Made by a program: the position numbers and the translations under genes
Assembly: GCA_037044905.1 (NCBI GenBank)
Contig: JBAOKB010000043.1
Location: forward strand, 37,877 to 101,876
Length of the DNA: 64,000 bases
Direction: 5' to 3'
DNA from: Hortaea werneckii
Taxonomy: Eukaryota; Ascomycota; Dothideomycetes; Mycosphaerellales; Teratosphaeriaceae
The notes under the pieces: generated by a model
The model's database searches: none
The model's input: only the letters and a program-made list of their open reading frames with translations
Told to the model about the DNA's origin: nothing
In this document: piece by piece, positions 1 through 10,181 of the stretch
Numbering within the stretch: position 1 is the first letter of the stretch
How the letters are laid out: each line of letters starts with the position of its first letter

Positions 1-1620
1 ACGACCTGAATGGCGCTCGCCAATGCGTATGCGCTTCTTTGCCGCTCGTTCATCTTCGTCGTCGATGAAGTCGTCCATGTGGCCGCGTTTCGGGCGACCG
101 CGGAGGCTTGGCTTCTTAGTAGTAAACACGTCCGACTGAAGCAAGTCGTCGGAATCTTCACTCTCTTCTTCGAGCTCCATGGCTGACGACATGTGAGGTG
201 TGCGAGCGCTACGGCGTGACGGCTGCCTTTCGCCATGGCGAGGGCGTCCAGAACGACGAGGACGATCCGATTCATCTTCAATGATTTCGTCTTCGTCAGG
301 TTCGTCTTCCGGGTCGTCGTAGTATTGAGGCTCGTCATGTTCACGTGTCCGTCTTCTAGATGTTGCAAGCGTGATCCCGTCATCCGCATCAGAGAGGGCG
401 TCAGTTGGATCCACAAAGTTGACAGCTCGCGGTCGACCTCGACCAGGGCGAGAAGATGACATCTTCGTACGCTTGGCCGGTCGCTCGATAGGTTCTGGTG
501 ACAGAGATGGCGAGTTTTGTTGAAAGTAGGCAAGTGCTGCTTGACCGTTCTGAAGTTCGAGAAGGTCGTCAAATGAGATCTAGGGCTTCTGTGTCAGCCT
601 TTGATGCTGGGGGGTTTGTTACGGAGTAGTAGTGTGATTGTTGAAGCAGATAATGTAGTGTCGAAGGTCTGTCGATTGGAAGGAATGATGGTTGAGGATG
701 AAGCATTTATGAACGCAAGAAGGTCGTTTTGGGGGTCAGAAATAGTACAAGGCCGGACATGTGACCGGCCAAGTGAGCGTGTCAAAAGACAAGTGAGAGG
801 TCGGTCGGGATATGATTGAAAGGGCAAATGTCATCATGCCGGTAGATCTCCTTAAAACGCAAGTGCAAGGGCTTGTGGCGAATATTTAGATAATAGCGGT
901 TGTATGCCAAAAGCCAAGTGGGAGGCCAAGGAATACCGCGACAAGAAATAAACTTACCTCTTCGACCGAGTAGTCTCCCAGCTCCACCTTGTAGACAATC
1001 TCACCGCCGACCCCATCGGCCTCAGCCAAGACACGCCGTACCACATCATCGCCCGCCGTCATATCAATGACATCCCCATCGTCGCCTTCGGAAGCCGCTC
1101 GGGGTAGGATCGGAACCAATTGGTCTTGCACATGCCCATACCCGCGATCATGTTCAGCCTCCTCAGTCGCCTGCCTCGAGCGGGTGCGCTCACGTGTCGC
1201 GGATCGAGGTCTCGTCTGTCCACTTCGCTTGACTCGATGCGCAGATGGGGTTGACGATACGGGCCGCCGAGTCTCCTCTACAACATCAGCCTCGTTCTCG
1301 CTGTCGCCGTCGCCGACCGGTATATTGTTCGCATCGAAGGCGAATGGATCAGCATCGTCCTCGGCTCGAGATTGTGAAGCGGATGCAACGGGTGTGGGAA
1401 CATTGGACGGGCGATTGATGCTGGTGAATCCGCTGCCACTTGGGACGAAGGTCGGCGGTGCGGGTGCAGGTGCGGTTGCCGGGGTGGACGAGGCGGACGG
1501 ACTGTGGTTGTGGTTGTGGTTGTGGTTGTTGCTCGGTCTGCGACCACCAGCCTTGAATGCGGCCAAAGGATCCGCCGCGAGCTCGTCGTCGTCGTCCGAA
1601 TCGTGCGTCATCATCATCAT
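1..1620 (-). CDS. Chromatin-associated protein, possible CHD3/Mit1-like remodeller, N-terminal part (cut by left edge)
   Basis: Only the N-terminal part is in the window. Exon 1 is 1620-958, a GT-AG intron spans 957-580, and exon 2 runs open from 579 past base 1. The start is placed at the first of four consecutive ATGs (1620), because the longer open frame upstream begins with GTG. The protein opens with an acidic patch, then a disordered His/Asn/Ser/Pro/Ala stretch. Across the splice junction lies a folded-looking segment (VLAEAD...IVYKVELGDYSVEE, then ISFDDLLELQNGQAALAYF) that resembles the chromo-like module of fungal CHD3/Mit1-type SNF2 proteins. After it come acidic runs and three AT-hook-like cores (RGRPR, SGRPR, RGRPK), which suggest DNA binding in the nucleus. 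The ATPase domain, if there is one, would lie left of the window. The family call is a recollection of similarity; 'nuclear, DNA-associated' is safer. The 378-bp intron is long for this locus and could hide another exon. Confidence 0.6.
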
Positions 1621-1943
1621 CGGTAACCTCGCCGCCGTCAGAGCAGCCTTGCGTTGGTCGGCAGACGCGGAAAAGGGCAAGGTTGCCTCCAGTGTCACGC
1701 AACGATCAGTAGGCGGCTGGGGCGCGTCAGGTTCGTGTTAAGTGGGGAAGCGTGGAGGAGATGAAGCCCAGAAGCTTGCCGAATAACCAATCAGATATTG
1801 ATTGATCTCCGCGCGAAACTTCATGGGCCATCGCCCAAAGTCCATGGACGCTGAAGTAATTTACTGTAAATTACTATACACTGCATACCATGATCCTCAC
1901 CTCATGCTCGGTATTCAACGCGTAGTAATGTGAAGCATCGTGC
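1621..1943. promoter_or_regulatory. Divergent promoter between the chromatin protein and the MRM1-type methyltransferase
   Basis: This 323-bp spacer separates two genes read outward from it, so it must hold both promoters and 5' leaders. A short AT-rich stretch with a repeated TTACTGTAAATTACT motif lies at about 1860-1876. No clear TATA box was recognised. Confidence 0.5.
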
Positions 1944-3995
1944 ATGCTTTCCCACCCCTTATCCTCGCAGTACCGTACCATGCGGTCTCTCCATCGCAAA
2001 GACTTCTACCTCCGCTGCTACGACATCTTCATTGCGCAGCGATGCCTCCATCCGCAGCGCCGCGGCGTTTCCACCACCGGCGCCATCAATCGTGGTCTTC
2101 GCGCGACCCAATCGAATCAATCGGATCAACCAAGCGAGAACCGGAACTTGCTGAAGAAATTCCGAGCATTCAAGAAGGCTGGAAAGCCTAAGTCAGTCGA
2201 TGGCCTTCCATCGTTCGCGGAGATCCAAAGGTGGGAGAGAGAAGTTGACAGGGAAAATCCAACCCGACATGAGGAGAATGATCCTCAGCGGGGCGGCGCG
2301 AGAGACGAATTTCCATGGAAGGGGCGGGGCAATGTAGCCAAGCGAAGAAGACCGTACAGGGAGAACATAGACGGCGTGGATGTACTGCACGTGTCGTCAG
2401 GGCGCTACGGCATAAGACGGGTGGAAAGGGAGGAAAGGGGCTCCGTGGAGCGAATCCGCTCATTGCTAGACAGCATCCAAGCCTCAAGCTTCCCGGACGC
2501 AGAACCCGGCAAGATCTTCACACCTCCCGATTCTCGTCTCCAGGAGATCTTCGATGACCTTTCTTACCTAGGACTGCTTCGAGGGTACATCTCCCAGGCC
2601 AAATTCCGCAAGCGTCTCACTGTTTTAGCCGAGGTTGCCTCAACTACGCAGTCTAAAGACAAGGCGGGGGAGCATCAATCACTCTTTTATCCTCCGTATA
2701 AGTTCCGGCGGAGCGGAAAAGCGAAGAAAGGCGGAGTAGTGCTTGGCATCTCTTGTAGGAGAGACGAGAAACAGCAAGGCTTCCAGCTGTGGTTTGATCC
2801 ACGTGGTCCTGCCGGCGTGCAGGTCCCTGGTCCTGAACGGGGAGCCTACGGCCGTCTGCTAGATCCTGCCAACAGATATAGTCCTCATCAGCCAGAAGGG
2901 CGCCCAGACAAGGCCATTGAGAATGGAGAAAGGGCTTCTGAGACTGGAGGCAAACCCACCGAGAGCGACAATGGCAATGCCGAGGAGGAGATGCCGTTGT
3001 CCATTCCTTATAGCACTGCAGCGTCCGAGTTCCTCTACGGCAGCAACGTTATCCTTGCAGCCCTGCGTGCAAAGCGGCGGAGAATTCATCATCTCTACGT
3101 TTCGCGCGGAGCTCAAGACCGATCTTCCGACTCCGCAGGCACCATCCGAAACATCCTCGACCTGGCACGCAGGAACCAAGTCCCCCTAGAAGGCGACGCG
3201 AGTATCAAGCTCCTCGACAAAATGTCAGGAGACCGACCACACAACGGCGTTGTCCTGGAAACATCGAAACTCCCTGCCCCACCTACCCTCAGCTTATCCA
3301 AGCCCGATCTAAGAACATCCATCATCCCCTTGACTCTCGATCGACAGAGCGCTGAAGACATTGCGGTCAACGGCGCTCCAAGCGCACTATCAACCTCCAC
3401 GAAGGGCTGGCGGTACCCCTTCGTAATCATGCTAGACGGGATCCTCGACCCCGCCAATCTCGGCTCGGTAATGCGCACCGCGCACTTCTACGGGGCAGAC
3501 GCCGTAGCCATCGCGACCAATACCTGTGCACCGCTCACATCCGCCGTGCTAGCCAAAGCCTCGAGCGGCGCATGCGAAGCCGTCCAACTGCTCGCCTTAC
3601 CCAAACCGGCCAACTTCGTCTTCGACTCCGCGAAAGCAGGGTGGAGGATCTACGCTTCCGTCGCACCGGCGTTGCCTGGACAGGCGACAGCGAGAGATAT
3701 CTCGCGACAGACAACCACGACTGCCGTCTCCCTCGACTCTCCCCTTGCCCGTGCACCTGTGATTCTGATGCTAGGTGCTGAAGGAGAAGGGTTACGGAAT
3801 AATCTCACCTCCAAAGCGGATCATTTAATCAGTATTGAGGCCGAGGAGAAGACGAACCGGGCTGTTGGCGACGTGGGCGTGGACAGTCTGAACGTGGGTG
3901 TTGCTGCGGGGGTGTTGATTGAGGCTTTTATGAGGAAACCGGCTACGGGCACCACGGCGGCAGAGAAAGCGAGGCAAGGTGATTTGGGATTCTAA
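1944..3995 (+). CDS. MRM1: Mitochondrial large-subunit rRNA 2'-O-ribose methyltransferase (SpoU/TrmH family, MRM1 type)
   Basis: A single-exon protein of 683 aa. The C-terminal third is a SPOUT methyltransferase. A substrate-binding segment begins at ASEFLYGSNVILAAL (about residue 355). SPOUT motif 1 reads LDGILDPANLGSVMRTA, motif 2 reads ILMLGAEGEGLRNNL, and motif 3 reads VDSLNVGVAAGVLIEAF, together forming the trefoil-knot SAM site. The N-terminus is rich in Arg, Ser and Leu and has few acidic residues, as in a mitochondrial presequence; a second in-frame ATG at 1980 (MRSLHRKDFY) is equally plausible. Mrm1/Pet56 methylates the ribose of a conserved guanosine in the peptidyl-transferase centre of mitochondrial 21S rRNA. 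About 300 residues of basic, poorly conserved sequence precede the catalytic domain, which is common in filamentous fungi. The family assignment is secure; the exact target is by homology. Confidence 0.9.
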   Translation: MLSHPLSSQYRTMRSLHRKDFYLRCYDIFIAQRCLHPQRRGVSTTGAINRGLRATQSNQSDQPSENRNLLKKFRAFKKAGKPKSVDGLPSFAEIQRWEREVDRENPTRHEENDPQRGGARDEFPWKGRGNVAKRRRPYRENIDGVDVLHVSSGRYGIRRVEREERGSVERIRSLLDSIQASSFPDAEPGKIFTPPDSRLQEIFDDLSYLGLLRGYISQAKFRKRLTVLAEVASTTQSKDKAGEHQSLFYPPYKFRRSGKAKKGGVVLGISCRRDEKQQGFQLWFDPRGPAGVQVPGPERGAYGRLLDPANRYSPHQPEGRPDKAIENGERASETGGKPTESDNGNAEEEMPLSIPYSTAASEFLYGSNVILAALRAKRRRIHHLYVSRGAQDRSSDSAGTIRNILDLARRNQVPLEGDASIKLLDKMSGDRPHNGVVLETSKLPAPPTLSLSKPDLRTSIIPLTLDRQSAEDIAVNGAPSALSTSTKGWRYPFVIMLDGILDPANLGSVMRTAHFYGADAVAIATNTCAPLTSAVLAKASSGACEAVQLLALPKPANFVFDSAKAGWRIYASVAPALPGQATARDISRQTTTTAVSLDSPLARAPVILMLGAEGEGLRNNLTSKADHLISIEAEEKTNRAVGDVGVDSLNVGVAAGVLIEAFMRKPATGTTAAEKARQGDLGF

Positions 3996-4731
3996 TCAGC
4001 TTTGAACTCTGTCTCTTCTTCAGGCAAGTATATCAGAGAACAGAGCCGCCCACTTACAACACCACTGTTGGCGCTTCGCACGGTGCAGTCTCCTTCGACA
4101 ACAACGCCTTAGCCTCAGCTCGAAATGAGCGGTATAATCTAGAGCGAATCCCCTGAGACATAGTGGGGAAAGCTTACCACACTCTCCTAGTTAGCCAGCC
4201 GGAGGATACCCCGGGAAATCTGTTCTGCCCTACAACCAACCTCTCACGGCTCCCCTGTACTGATCGGGTCGATAGTAGCTCCCTCTCAGAGAGCAACGAG
4301 CAAACACCAAGGTAATTTCAACGACGTGGCGTATGCCTCGCACCAACCTCCATTGGAAATCCAGACAGGACGCGGGCGGCCTTGCTGGAAGAAAGCATCG
4401 AAGACGATGCCCGCTTTGAAACTGTACGATATGACAGCAGGAGCAACTTCCGGCATGTAATCTCTCTATGAGTAATACCGATATTATGTAATCCACTCTC
4501 TATCCCAATCATCCTTGGGACTGCCACGGCACGAAGGCCTCTCCTTTGTACCCAGACCACACCTGTGCTCACGTAACGCTCAGCAAGAGCACAACTTACT
4601 CAAGCCGTGCTGGACAATTCATCCTGCTATTCTCCCTTCGATTTTGGTCTCCTTCGCCTTCTGTACTGCCTACCGGTCTAGCGAGGGAATGTCGCCATGT
4701 GGGGATAATATGTCGTACCGCAGACGAAGGA
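3996..4731. other. Intergenic, convergent 3' regions
   Basis: This spacer lies between the 3' ends of the methyltransferase gene (+) and the small gene on the minus strand. The short open frames here have no recognisable features. I see nothing beyond 3' untranslated sequence. Confidence 0.5.
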
Positions 4732-5237
4732 TCAAGGTTCTTCGTCCTCGGCTTCTGCGATGGCGTCTACCATCCCATTCACACCCTGATCATACTCTGC
4801 CGCCGTCAAGGCTCCAGAGTCCCGAAGTACCTTTAAAGCTCTTTCAACCCAGGTCTGACAATTAAACTCAATGTCCCGATTATTGATAGGGATGCTCGCA
4901 AAGACTTGTTTGAGCATGGAAGGAGTCCAAGTTGCGCTCAGCCAGCCCACCGGAATCAATCTGGCGAACGAGGGGATACTTGTAGGATCTCCGGAATCCT
5001 CCGTTTCAAACGTATAGTCCCGTGGTGAACCGACGATATGGGCCAGGTACGGCAGACTTTCGTTATCGCGGAATCTTATCCAGAGCGCGGTGTGTCGATA
5101 TTGGGGATAGTCCAGAGGCTCACCCTTGTGAACGACGATGCTGATATGCACGTTGCTTTCAGTGGCTACGCTAGGTCAGTCATTGGTCGATATCGGTGCT
5201 AGAGTGGAATTTGCGTAGCTCACGCATGTTTGTGCAT
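4732..5237 (-). CDS. Small conserved fungal protein of unknown function (150 aa)
   Basis: Two exons: 5237-5224 and 5170-4732. The intron at 5223-5171 has a GTGAGC donor, a TGACTGAC branch site and a CTAG acceptor. The join gives an N-terminus MHKHAVATESNVHISIVV, which solves the lack of an ATG in the main exon. The protein is a single compact domain with no signal peptide and no membrane segment. It contains RHTALWIRF near the start and a C-terminal block FNCQTWVERALKVLRDSG followed by VNGMVDAIAEAEDEE. I recall similar small proteins recurring in Pezizomycotina genomes with an invariant FNCQxWV core, which hints at a Cys-containing active or binding site, but I know of no assigned function. 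The main exon is convincing; the tiny first exon is inference from splice signals. Confidence 0.65.
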
Positions 5238-5740
5238 ATCACGATGATTTTTCCTCAACTTGATGCATCGGTTCTCATGGCATTACGAGAGTTCTATGAT
5301 GCAGATCCGGCGACTGCAGCTGAGCTGTCATTCGCACCTGCGCCGATACATGAAGTGCACCGAGCGCCCCCGCCATCGCTTATGCATCCACTCGTAAGTG
5401 ACTTCTCGCATTTCACCTAGACCCTGTTGCAACACCACCTACGGACTGGTTTGTTCAGTCAGGCTCTGGTTTTCGTTGCGCTTGTTCGGCTTCTGTTGCT
5501 GTGGATTCTTTGAGAGGCATTTTTGGTGACAAGGCACAGCGCCTGTGTGTAGTCATAGCATGATGAACCGACCAAAACGCTCATCGTAGGGTTGGGTTAG
5601 GGCGCCCGGCGAGAACATCCCTAGTACGTTGCGATTACAATGTTGAGAATGTCACTACATATCTGTCCACAGTCTGCTCTCCCGCGGATGATCGCTTCCC
5701 AAACCTTGCAACGCCGTCCCTGCTTGAGGCATAGGCCGGA
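5238..5740. other. Intergenic spacer
   Basis: Between the start of the small conserved gene and the 3' end of the APH-type kinase, both on the minus strand. It should contain the promoter of the small gene. No coding signal or repeat was seen. Confidence 0.4.
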
Positions 5741-6553
5741 CTATGGCCTTTGCCACCTCAAGCTCGCCTGGGAAAGAAGCAACTCCGTGGCATACGTGGT
5801 CTCAAAGATCTCGTCGGCAAGATCTTTCCAGCCCTTGCAATTGGTAGCGCCCTGGAAGAATCTCACATACTCCCAGTAATCTGGGTACCAGCCGCTGTAT
5901 TCCATATCGATAATTGCGTAGAGTCGATGGTCTTTGATGAAAATATTGGGCGGCATGAGGTCCCCATGCGTGAACACAAGGCGACTTTGGGTTGGTAGAC
6001 CTTCGGAGAAAAGTCGACGAATCCCTCTTGGTGTGGTGCCAACCAGGTCATAAGCGAAATTATTGAACGCAGCTTCGCTCTCGAAAGGTCCACCGATCGA
6101 GCTGGTGTACACACGAGGAAGATGAAGCGGGCCTCCACAACCACCGATGGAATCGCGAGAGTGCTGGCGCATCGTTGTAATAATGTTTCGGAGCTCTCGC
6201 GCAATAGCAAGCCGTTGTTCAGAAGAGAGATCCGGCCATGCATCTTCCAGGCAAACGGCGTCAATATATTCCATCGTTATGGTGTGACCTTTCTCGGCAT
6301 CTGAAATATCAAGCACCCGCGGCACAGGAAGGCCAATATCACGAGCGAATATCAATGCATTTCCCTCTTCCCTTCGAACTCTCGACCCAGACTTCTTGAC
6401 AATGTCGTTGAAGCGGGTGACCTGACAGCTTTTGCCGCCATCTAATAACACGATTCCTAAGGGGCTTGTCAGGCAAGTAAGTCAAACAGGCTTTAGCGAC
6501 TAACCTTCGGCCGTAGGCTGAGATCCATCTGGACTTGGAGCCTTCGTTGCCAT
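5741..6553 (-). CDS. Aminoglycoside phosphotransferase (APH)/choline-kinase-fold protein
   Basis: Two exons, 6553-6505 and 6456-5741, joined over a 48-bp GT-AG intron, give 254 aa starting MATKAPSPDGSQPTAEG. The ATG at 6553 is chosen over 6563 because only it keeps the frame through the splice. The APH fold is clear. The ATP-binding N-lobe carries MEYIDA as hinge, the catalytic loop is FTHGDLMPPNIFI (Brenner-type HGDxxxxN, catalytic Asp), and the metal-binding segment is IIDMEYSGWYPDYWEY. Large APH families in filamentous fungi phosphorylate mostly unknown small molecules, and some members may be pseudokinases; here the catalytic Asp and Asn are intact. Antibiotic resistance should not be inferred. 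The substrate is unknown, and neighbouring genes give no hint. Confidence 0.85.
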
Positions 6554-7173
6554 CGATGCTCATCAGGCTCGAGTTTTTGTGCAGCCACGAACAACAAATC
6601 AGAGGAAGCTGAGGTTACCCAGTAGCAAGATGGCAGAAGTCGATGTCTTGATTACTAATCGAACATTGCTCCAGCGGGGATTGCGTAGCATAGCATCGTG
6701 AAACATGGCTTCATTCGCCTCTAGAATGAGTTGCTTACTTGGACGAGACTATAGAACGACCTGTATAGTATCTAGGTAGGGCGCCTGATTGTGGCGTCAA
6801 AGAGCATTACTACAACCTTAGATCGTCCGCAGGCGCAACTGTATGCTCTCGATCACCGTTCCTTCTCATAATTTCGTTGGAGTCTCTACGTGAGAAGTCG
6901 CATGGAGCACCAAAAGACCAGTATTTGGCATGTATATGTTGAGCTTTTTCAGAAGCATTTCGACTAGCTGCCACTCTTCCCCAAAGTTGGAAAATGTAGT
7001 CGGCCTCGATAGAAAAGCATGCCATAGCTCGTCACGTTGCTCTGTCTGATTCGCCGTGGAGGCAAAGTCGCGGGACACAGCCAGACATTAAGCCATGGGA
7101 CAGAGAAAGCGTATGTCTCTTAAGTGATGGATTCTTTGGAATGACACCCATTAGAAGTCTCGGATAGTCTGCC
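6554..7173. other. Intergenic spacer, no gene seen
   Basis: Between the APH-type gene start and the 3' end of the hydrolase gene. Short minus-strand open frames overlap here but lack domains and good starts. Confidence 0.4.
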
Positions 7174-8283
7174 TCACATTTTACTTTCGTAGCCACTGCG
7201 CGACTTCTCGCCAGCCATGACTTCACATATCCACCTCTCAGCCTCCTTGCGCATCCGCGCAGAGAACTCATGTCGTGCTTCCGGGTCGATGATATCCTCT
7301 ACTTCCACCCCGCTATCTCGAGACCAGCCGTAGACAGGATCGACGGCTTTCTTCAGCCAAGTGAGGAAGGGCTCGCCGCATGCCGGAGGGACAAGTTTGT
7401 CTTTACCACCTCCCATGACGAGGATCTTCTTGCCACCTAGCCTGTTGTTTAGCAGAGGTCGGAGGCGTGCTTGTTCCGCTACAGACGGCATGTGTAGATG
7501 ATCGTCGCCTGTGACTGTGTCCAACTCGCCTAGGAAAACGCCGGCTGGATCGTAAGCCTCGACAGATGAGATGAGAGACGCTGGGAAGTCGTTTGAGCCG
7601 AGGAAGTTACGGCCAGGAGGATCGCTATCAGTGGTTGTTGGTAGCTTACTGCGGATAGCTCGATCGGTCATTAAGCGAACGTAGTCAGGACAGCCGATGA
7701 CCACAATCCCCGCCGTCACCCTTGGTTCGCTGACCAGGATTTGCCACGTTGCGTGTCCGCCTAAGCTGACACCCGCACATAGGTGCTCGGAAAGTTTAAA
7801 AGGCAAGTATTGCGGAAGTTGGGTGATGAGGACGGAGAGATCGGAAGCTGTGCCAGAATAGAGGTTGAACATGTCCTGGCCGTGGGTTGGATTACCTTGC
7901 TTCCAGCTCACATTGGCTCTATCGTCTATCATTCGGCTACCGTGGTTTCGCTGGTCGAAGCAAATACATATGAGACCTTTTTGCCGGTATTGACGCCGGC
8001 CGTTCCAAGCATTGAGTAGACTCGCAGCAGTGTATGCCATACTGTCTTGCGTATCCCCTCTGCCGTGAAGGAGCCATAAGCACGTCACGTGCGAGGCATC
8101 TGAAGCAAGTTCTTGCAAGCCATAGACTGTCAACAGGATTCCGGCGATGTTCATGCGTTTCCACGATACGGGTTTGACGTCGGCAAATGCTGCGTGGGTT
8201 CCAGGAAGTGGGGATTCGAATGGCGAAAGGCTCGAATGGAGCTGAAGGGCATGGGCCCAGGTGAACGTGCTACTTCCTGCCAT
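7174..8283 (-). CDS. Alpha/beta-hydrolase (serine hydrolase) of unknown substrate
   Basis: A single-exon protein of 369 aa starting at the ATG at 8283. The alpha/beta-hydrolase features appear in order: the LLHGRGDT segment (HG oxyanion-hole type), FDQRNHGSR after strand beta-4, the nucleophile elbow GVSLGGH (GxSxG, catalytic Ser), an acid candidate in the GGGKDKLVPP segment, and a late His in ARHEFSARM near the C-terminus. There is no signal peptide, so it is probably cytosolic. The length suits esterase or dienelactone-hydrolase-like members. The specific reaction cannot be told from sequence. Upstream lies the divergent short-chain dehydrogenase, but the 890-bp gap gives no proof of a shared pathway. 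Confidence 0.85.
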   Translation of the reverse strand: MAGSSTFTWAHALQLHSSLSPFESPLPGTHAAFADVKPVSWKRMNIAGILLTVYGLQELASDASHVTCLWLLHGRGDTQDSMAYTAASLLNAWNGRRQYRQKGLICICFDQRNHGSRMIDDRANVSWKQGNPTHGQDMFNLYSGTASDLSVLITQLPQYLPFKLSEHLCAGVSLGGHATWQILVSEPRVTAGIVVIGCPDYVRLMTDRAIRSKLPTTTDSDPPGRNFLGSNDFPASLISSVEAYDPAGVFLGELDTVTGDDHLHMPSVAEQARLRPLLNNRLGGKKILVMGGGKDKLVPPACGEPFLTWLKKAVDPVYGWSRDSGVEVEDIIDPEARHEFSARMRKEAERWICEVMAGEKSRSGYESKM

Positions 8284-9170
8284 GTCGATGATAGCTGCGC
8301 CTCAATTACCTTCCAGTGTTTGATTCATTCTCCAGTTTTGTTTTGGTGACATCTATAACCTCTAGGTGAAGTCCATCTTTCGTCGTGGGTGGGACCGATC
8401 TCGGACCGAGGTCTCCGTCCGTGTTGCCATCAGTCAAACTTCCAATTCTGAACGACCTCAAGCAACACTGTTGGGGGTTTATCGTCTCTATTCAAGACCA
8501 GGAAAACCCGAAGAGGAAAAAAGAAAAAAAAAACCACTTCGGCATATGCTTCACACTGATTCTAGTTAATGTGTCAACTCCATGGAGCAAACCATAGACG
8601 TCCTCGTACGGCGACATCTTGATGATAAACTCAAGCTTCCCACACTCTGGCCGCGCAGCATCGAGGCCGCAAACCAAGCTGACGTGAGACATCCAGAAGA
8701 CGGGCACATCCCATGGCTCAAGCATGGCCATTGTTGCAGCTGCAGCTGACTGTCAGCATCAATTTCCAGGGCACGTATGCAGATTGGTTCGAGTAGTTAT
8801 TGAGAGAAGCCTGCTCGCGGCAATTGGTTCTGGCCGGCCCCATCTCACTCCTTGGAAGCCTTTTGATGACATGCGTAACGTCGGACACAACGCTGAGATG
8901 CAAAGTGGTCCTAACTCCGCCGAGCGCGGTGCCATGACACCCCAGATCGCCACCGCCATTGGTTTCGTGAGACGGCCAGGAATCCTTCTGGGGCTTTAAG
9001 AGGTCCTAAGTCCGCGAGCGTGCATGATCTCTTCTACTTGCATACCTCTTCTCAGCTCAGCCCCTCCAGAGATTTCTAGCTGGCGATTGATGATAATCAG
9101 TCCTTGTCTACTTACGTTGCTATCGAAGTAGGACTGAACTCCCATCCATCAATTCTTCCACAGAGACGCA
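8284..9170. other. Divergent intergenic region between hydrolase and SDR genes
   Basis: This 887-bp spacer holds the promoters of two genes transcribed away from each other. An A-rich stretch lies at 8517-8532. A 79-codon minus-strand open frame at 8492-8731 was judged unconvincing. Confidence 0.4.
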
Positions 9171-10181
9171 ATGCCACAACTCGTTTGGTTCGTAACAGGC
9201 TGTAGCACCGGATTCGGGGCCGAATTTGCTAAAGCCATTCTCGCCAAAGGGGACTATGTCATTGCTACGGCACGAAAGGTCGAGAGCTTAGACGATCTGA
9301 AGGCCATGGGCGCCGCTACAATGCAAATGGACGTCAATGAACCATCCTCGAGTATCAAACAAAAGATTCAAGAGGCTTTGGGGATCTACGGCCGCATCGA
9401 CGTTCTGCTTTCAAATGCGGGATATGCTGAGTTTGACCCCGTCGAACATCTTGCGCAAGTCTCTTCTAGAACCGAATTTGGATGAGGCACGGCTGATAGG
9501 ACTTTTCAGGCTCACCGACACGCTTTCGGAGACTCTTCAGACAAACACAGTGGCGACAGTCAAGCTCATAGCTGCTTTGATGCCACACTGGCGGGAGCAG
9601 AAGAGCGGCTACATGGTGGTGAACAGCTCCATCAGCGCATGGTGGGAGATCGCACCTGGACTAGGAAGCTACGGTGCCTCCAAAGGCGCACTTGATCGTA
9701 AGTCGACTTCGTACCTTCCAATAAAGTGATTGGTATTGTGAGAAAGGGCAAAGCTAGAACCAAAGACTCACACTACCCTCCAGAGCTCCTGAAGACCTTC
9801 GTAGCCGAATTGAAAACCGAAGGAATAGATTACATCAAAACTCTGATCATCAACCCGGGGTACTTCGTAAGCGAAGTCGCCAAACCCCAAAAGCACGAGA
9901 GGGCCTTGGGCGCCGATTGGGGCGAATATCCAGCGTTGAAGAAGATTTGTACCGACTTAGTCCCCACCCTCCATGGCAATCAGCCTGGCGATACCGCCAA
10001 AGCGGCTCGACTCGTTATCGACCTTGTGAAGGGTGAAGGGGTAGGACAGGGAAGAGAGCTCCCGCTCGCTTTGCCGATTGGGAATGATGCGTTCGTGAAG
10101 ATTAAGGAGCAGACCGAAGCGACGTTGAAGATGCTTGAAGAGTGGGAAGATGTTATTCGATCGACTGATCGGCAGGTGTAA
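9171..10181 (+). CDS. Short-chain dehydrogenase/reductase (classical SDR)
   Basis: Three exons (9171-9454, 9510-9697, 9784-10181) give 289 aa. The NAD(P)-binding motif is VTGCSTGFGAEFA near residue 9, the NAG motif is LLSNAGYAEF, and the catalytic region has VVNSSISAW followed by SYGASKGAL (YxxxK). The second intron is a normal GTAAGT...CCAG. The first intron uses a GC donor: CTTGC|GCAAGT at 9455 with the acceptor TTTTCAG at 9508-9509 and a GGCTGAT branch site. This junction restores VEHLALTDTLSETLQTNTV, the expected helix leading into the NTVATVKL segment. A GT-donor alternative inside GAGTTTGAC also keeps frame but deletes conserved residues. Classical SDRs oxidise or reduce hydroxyl/keto groups with NAD(P)(H); the substrate is unknown. 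Confidence 0.85.

Noticed and set aside
8492..8731. 79-codon minus-strand frame between the hydrolase and SDR genes
   Set aside because: The N-terminal half looks mildly protein-like, but the C-terminus is translated from an A-rich tract and no splice-linked exon was found.
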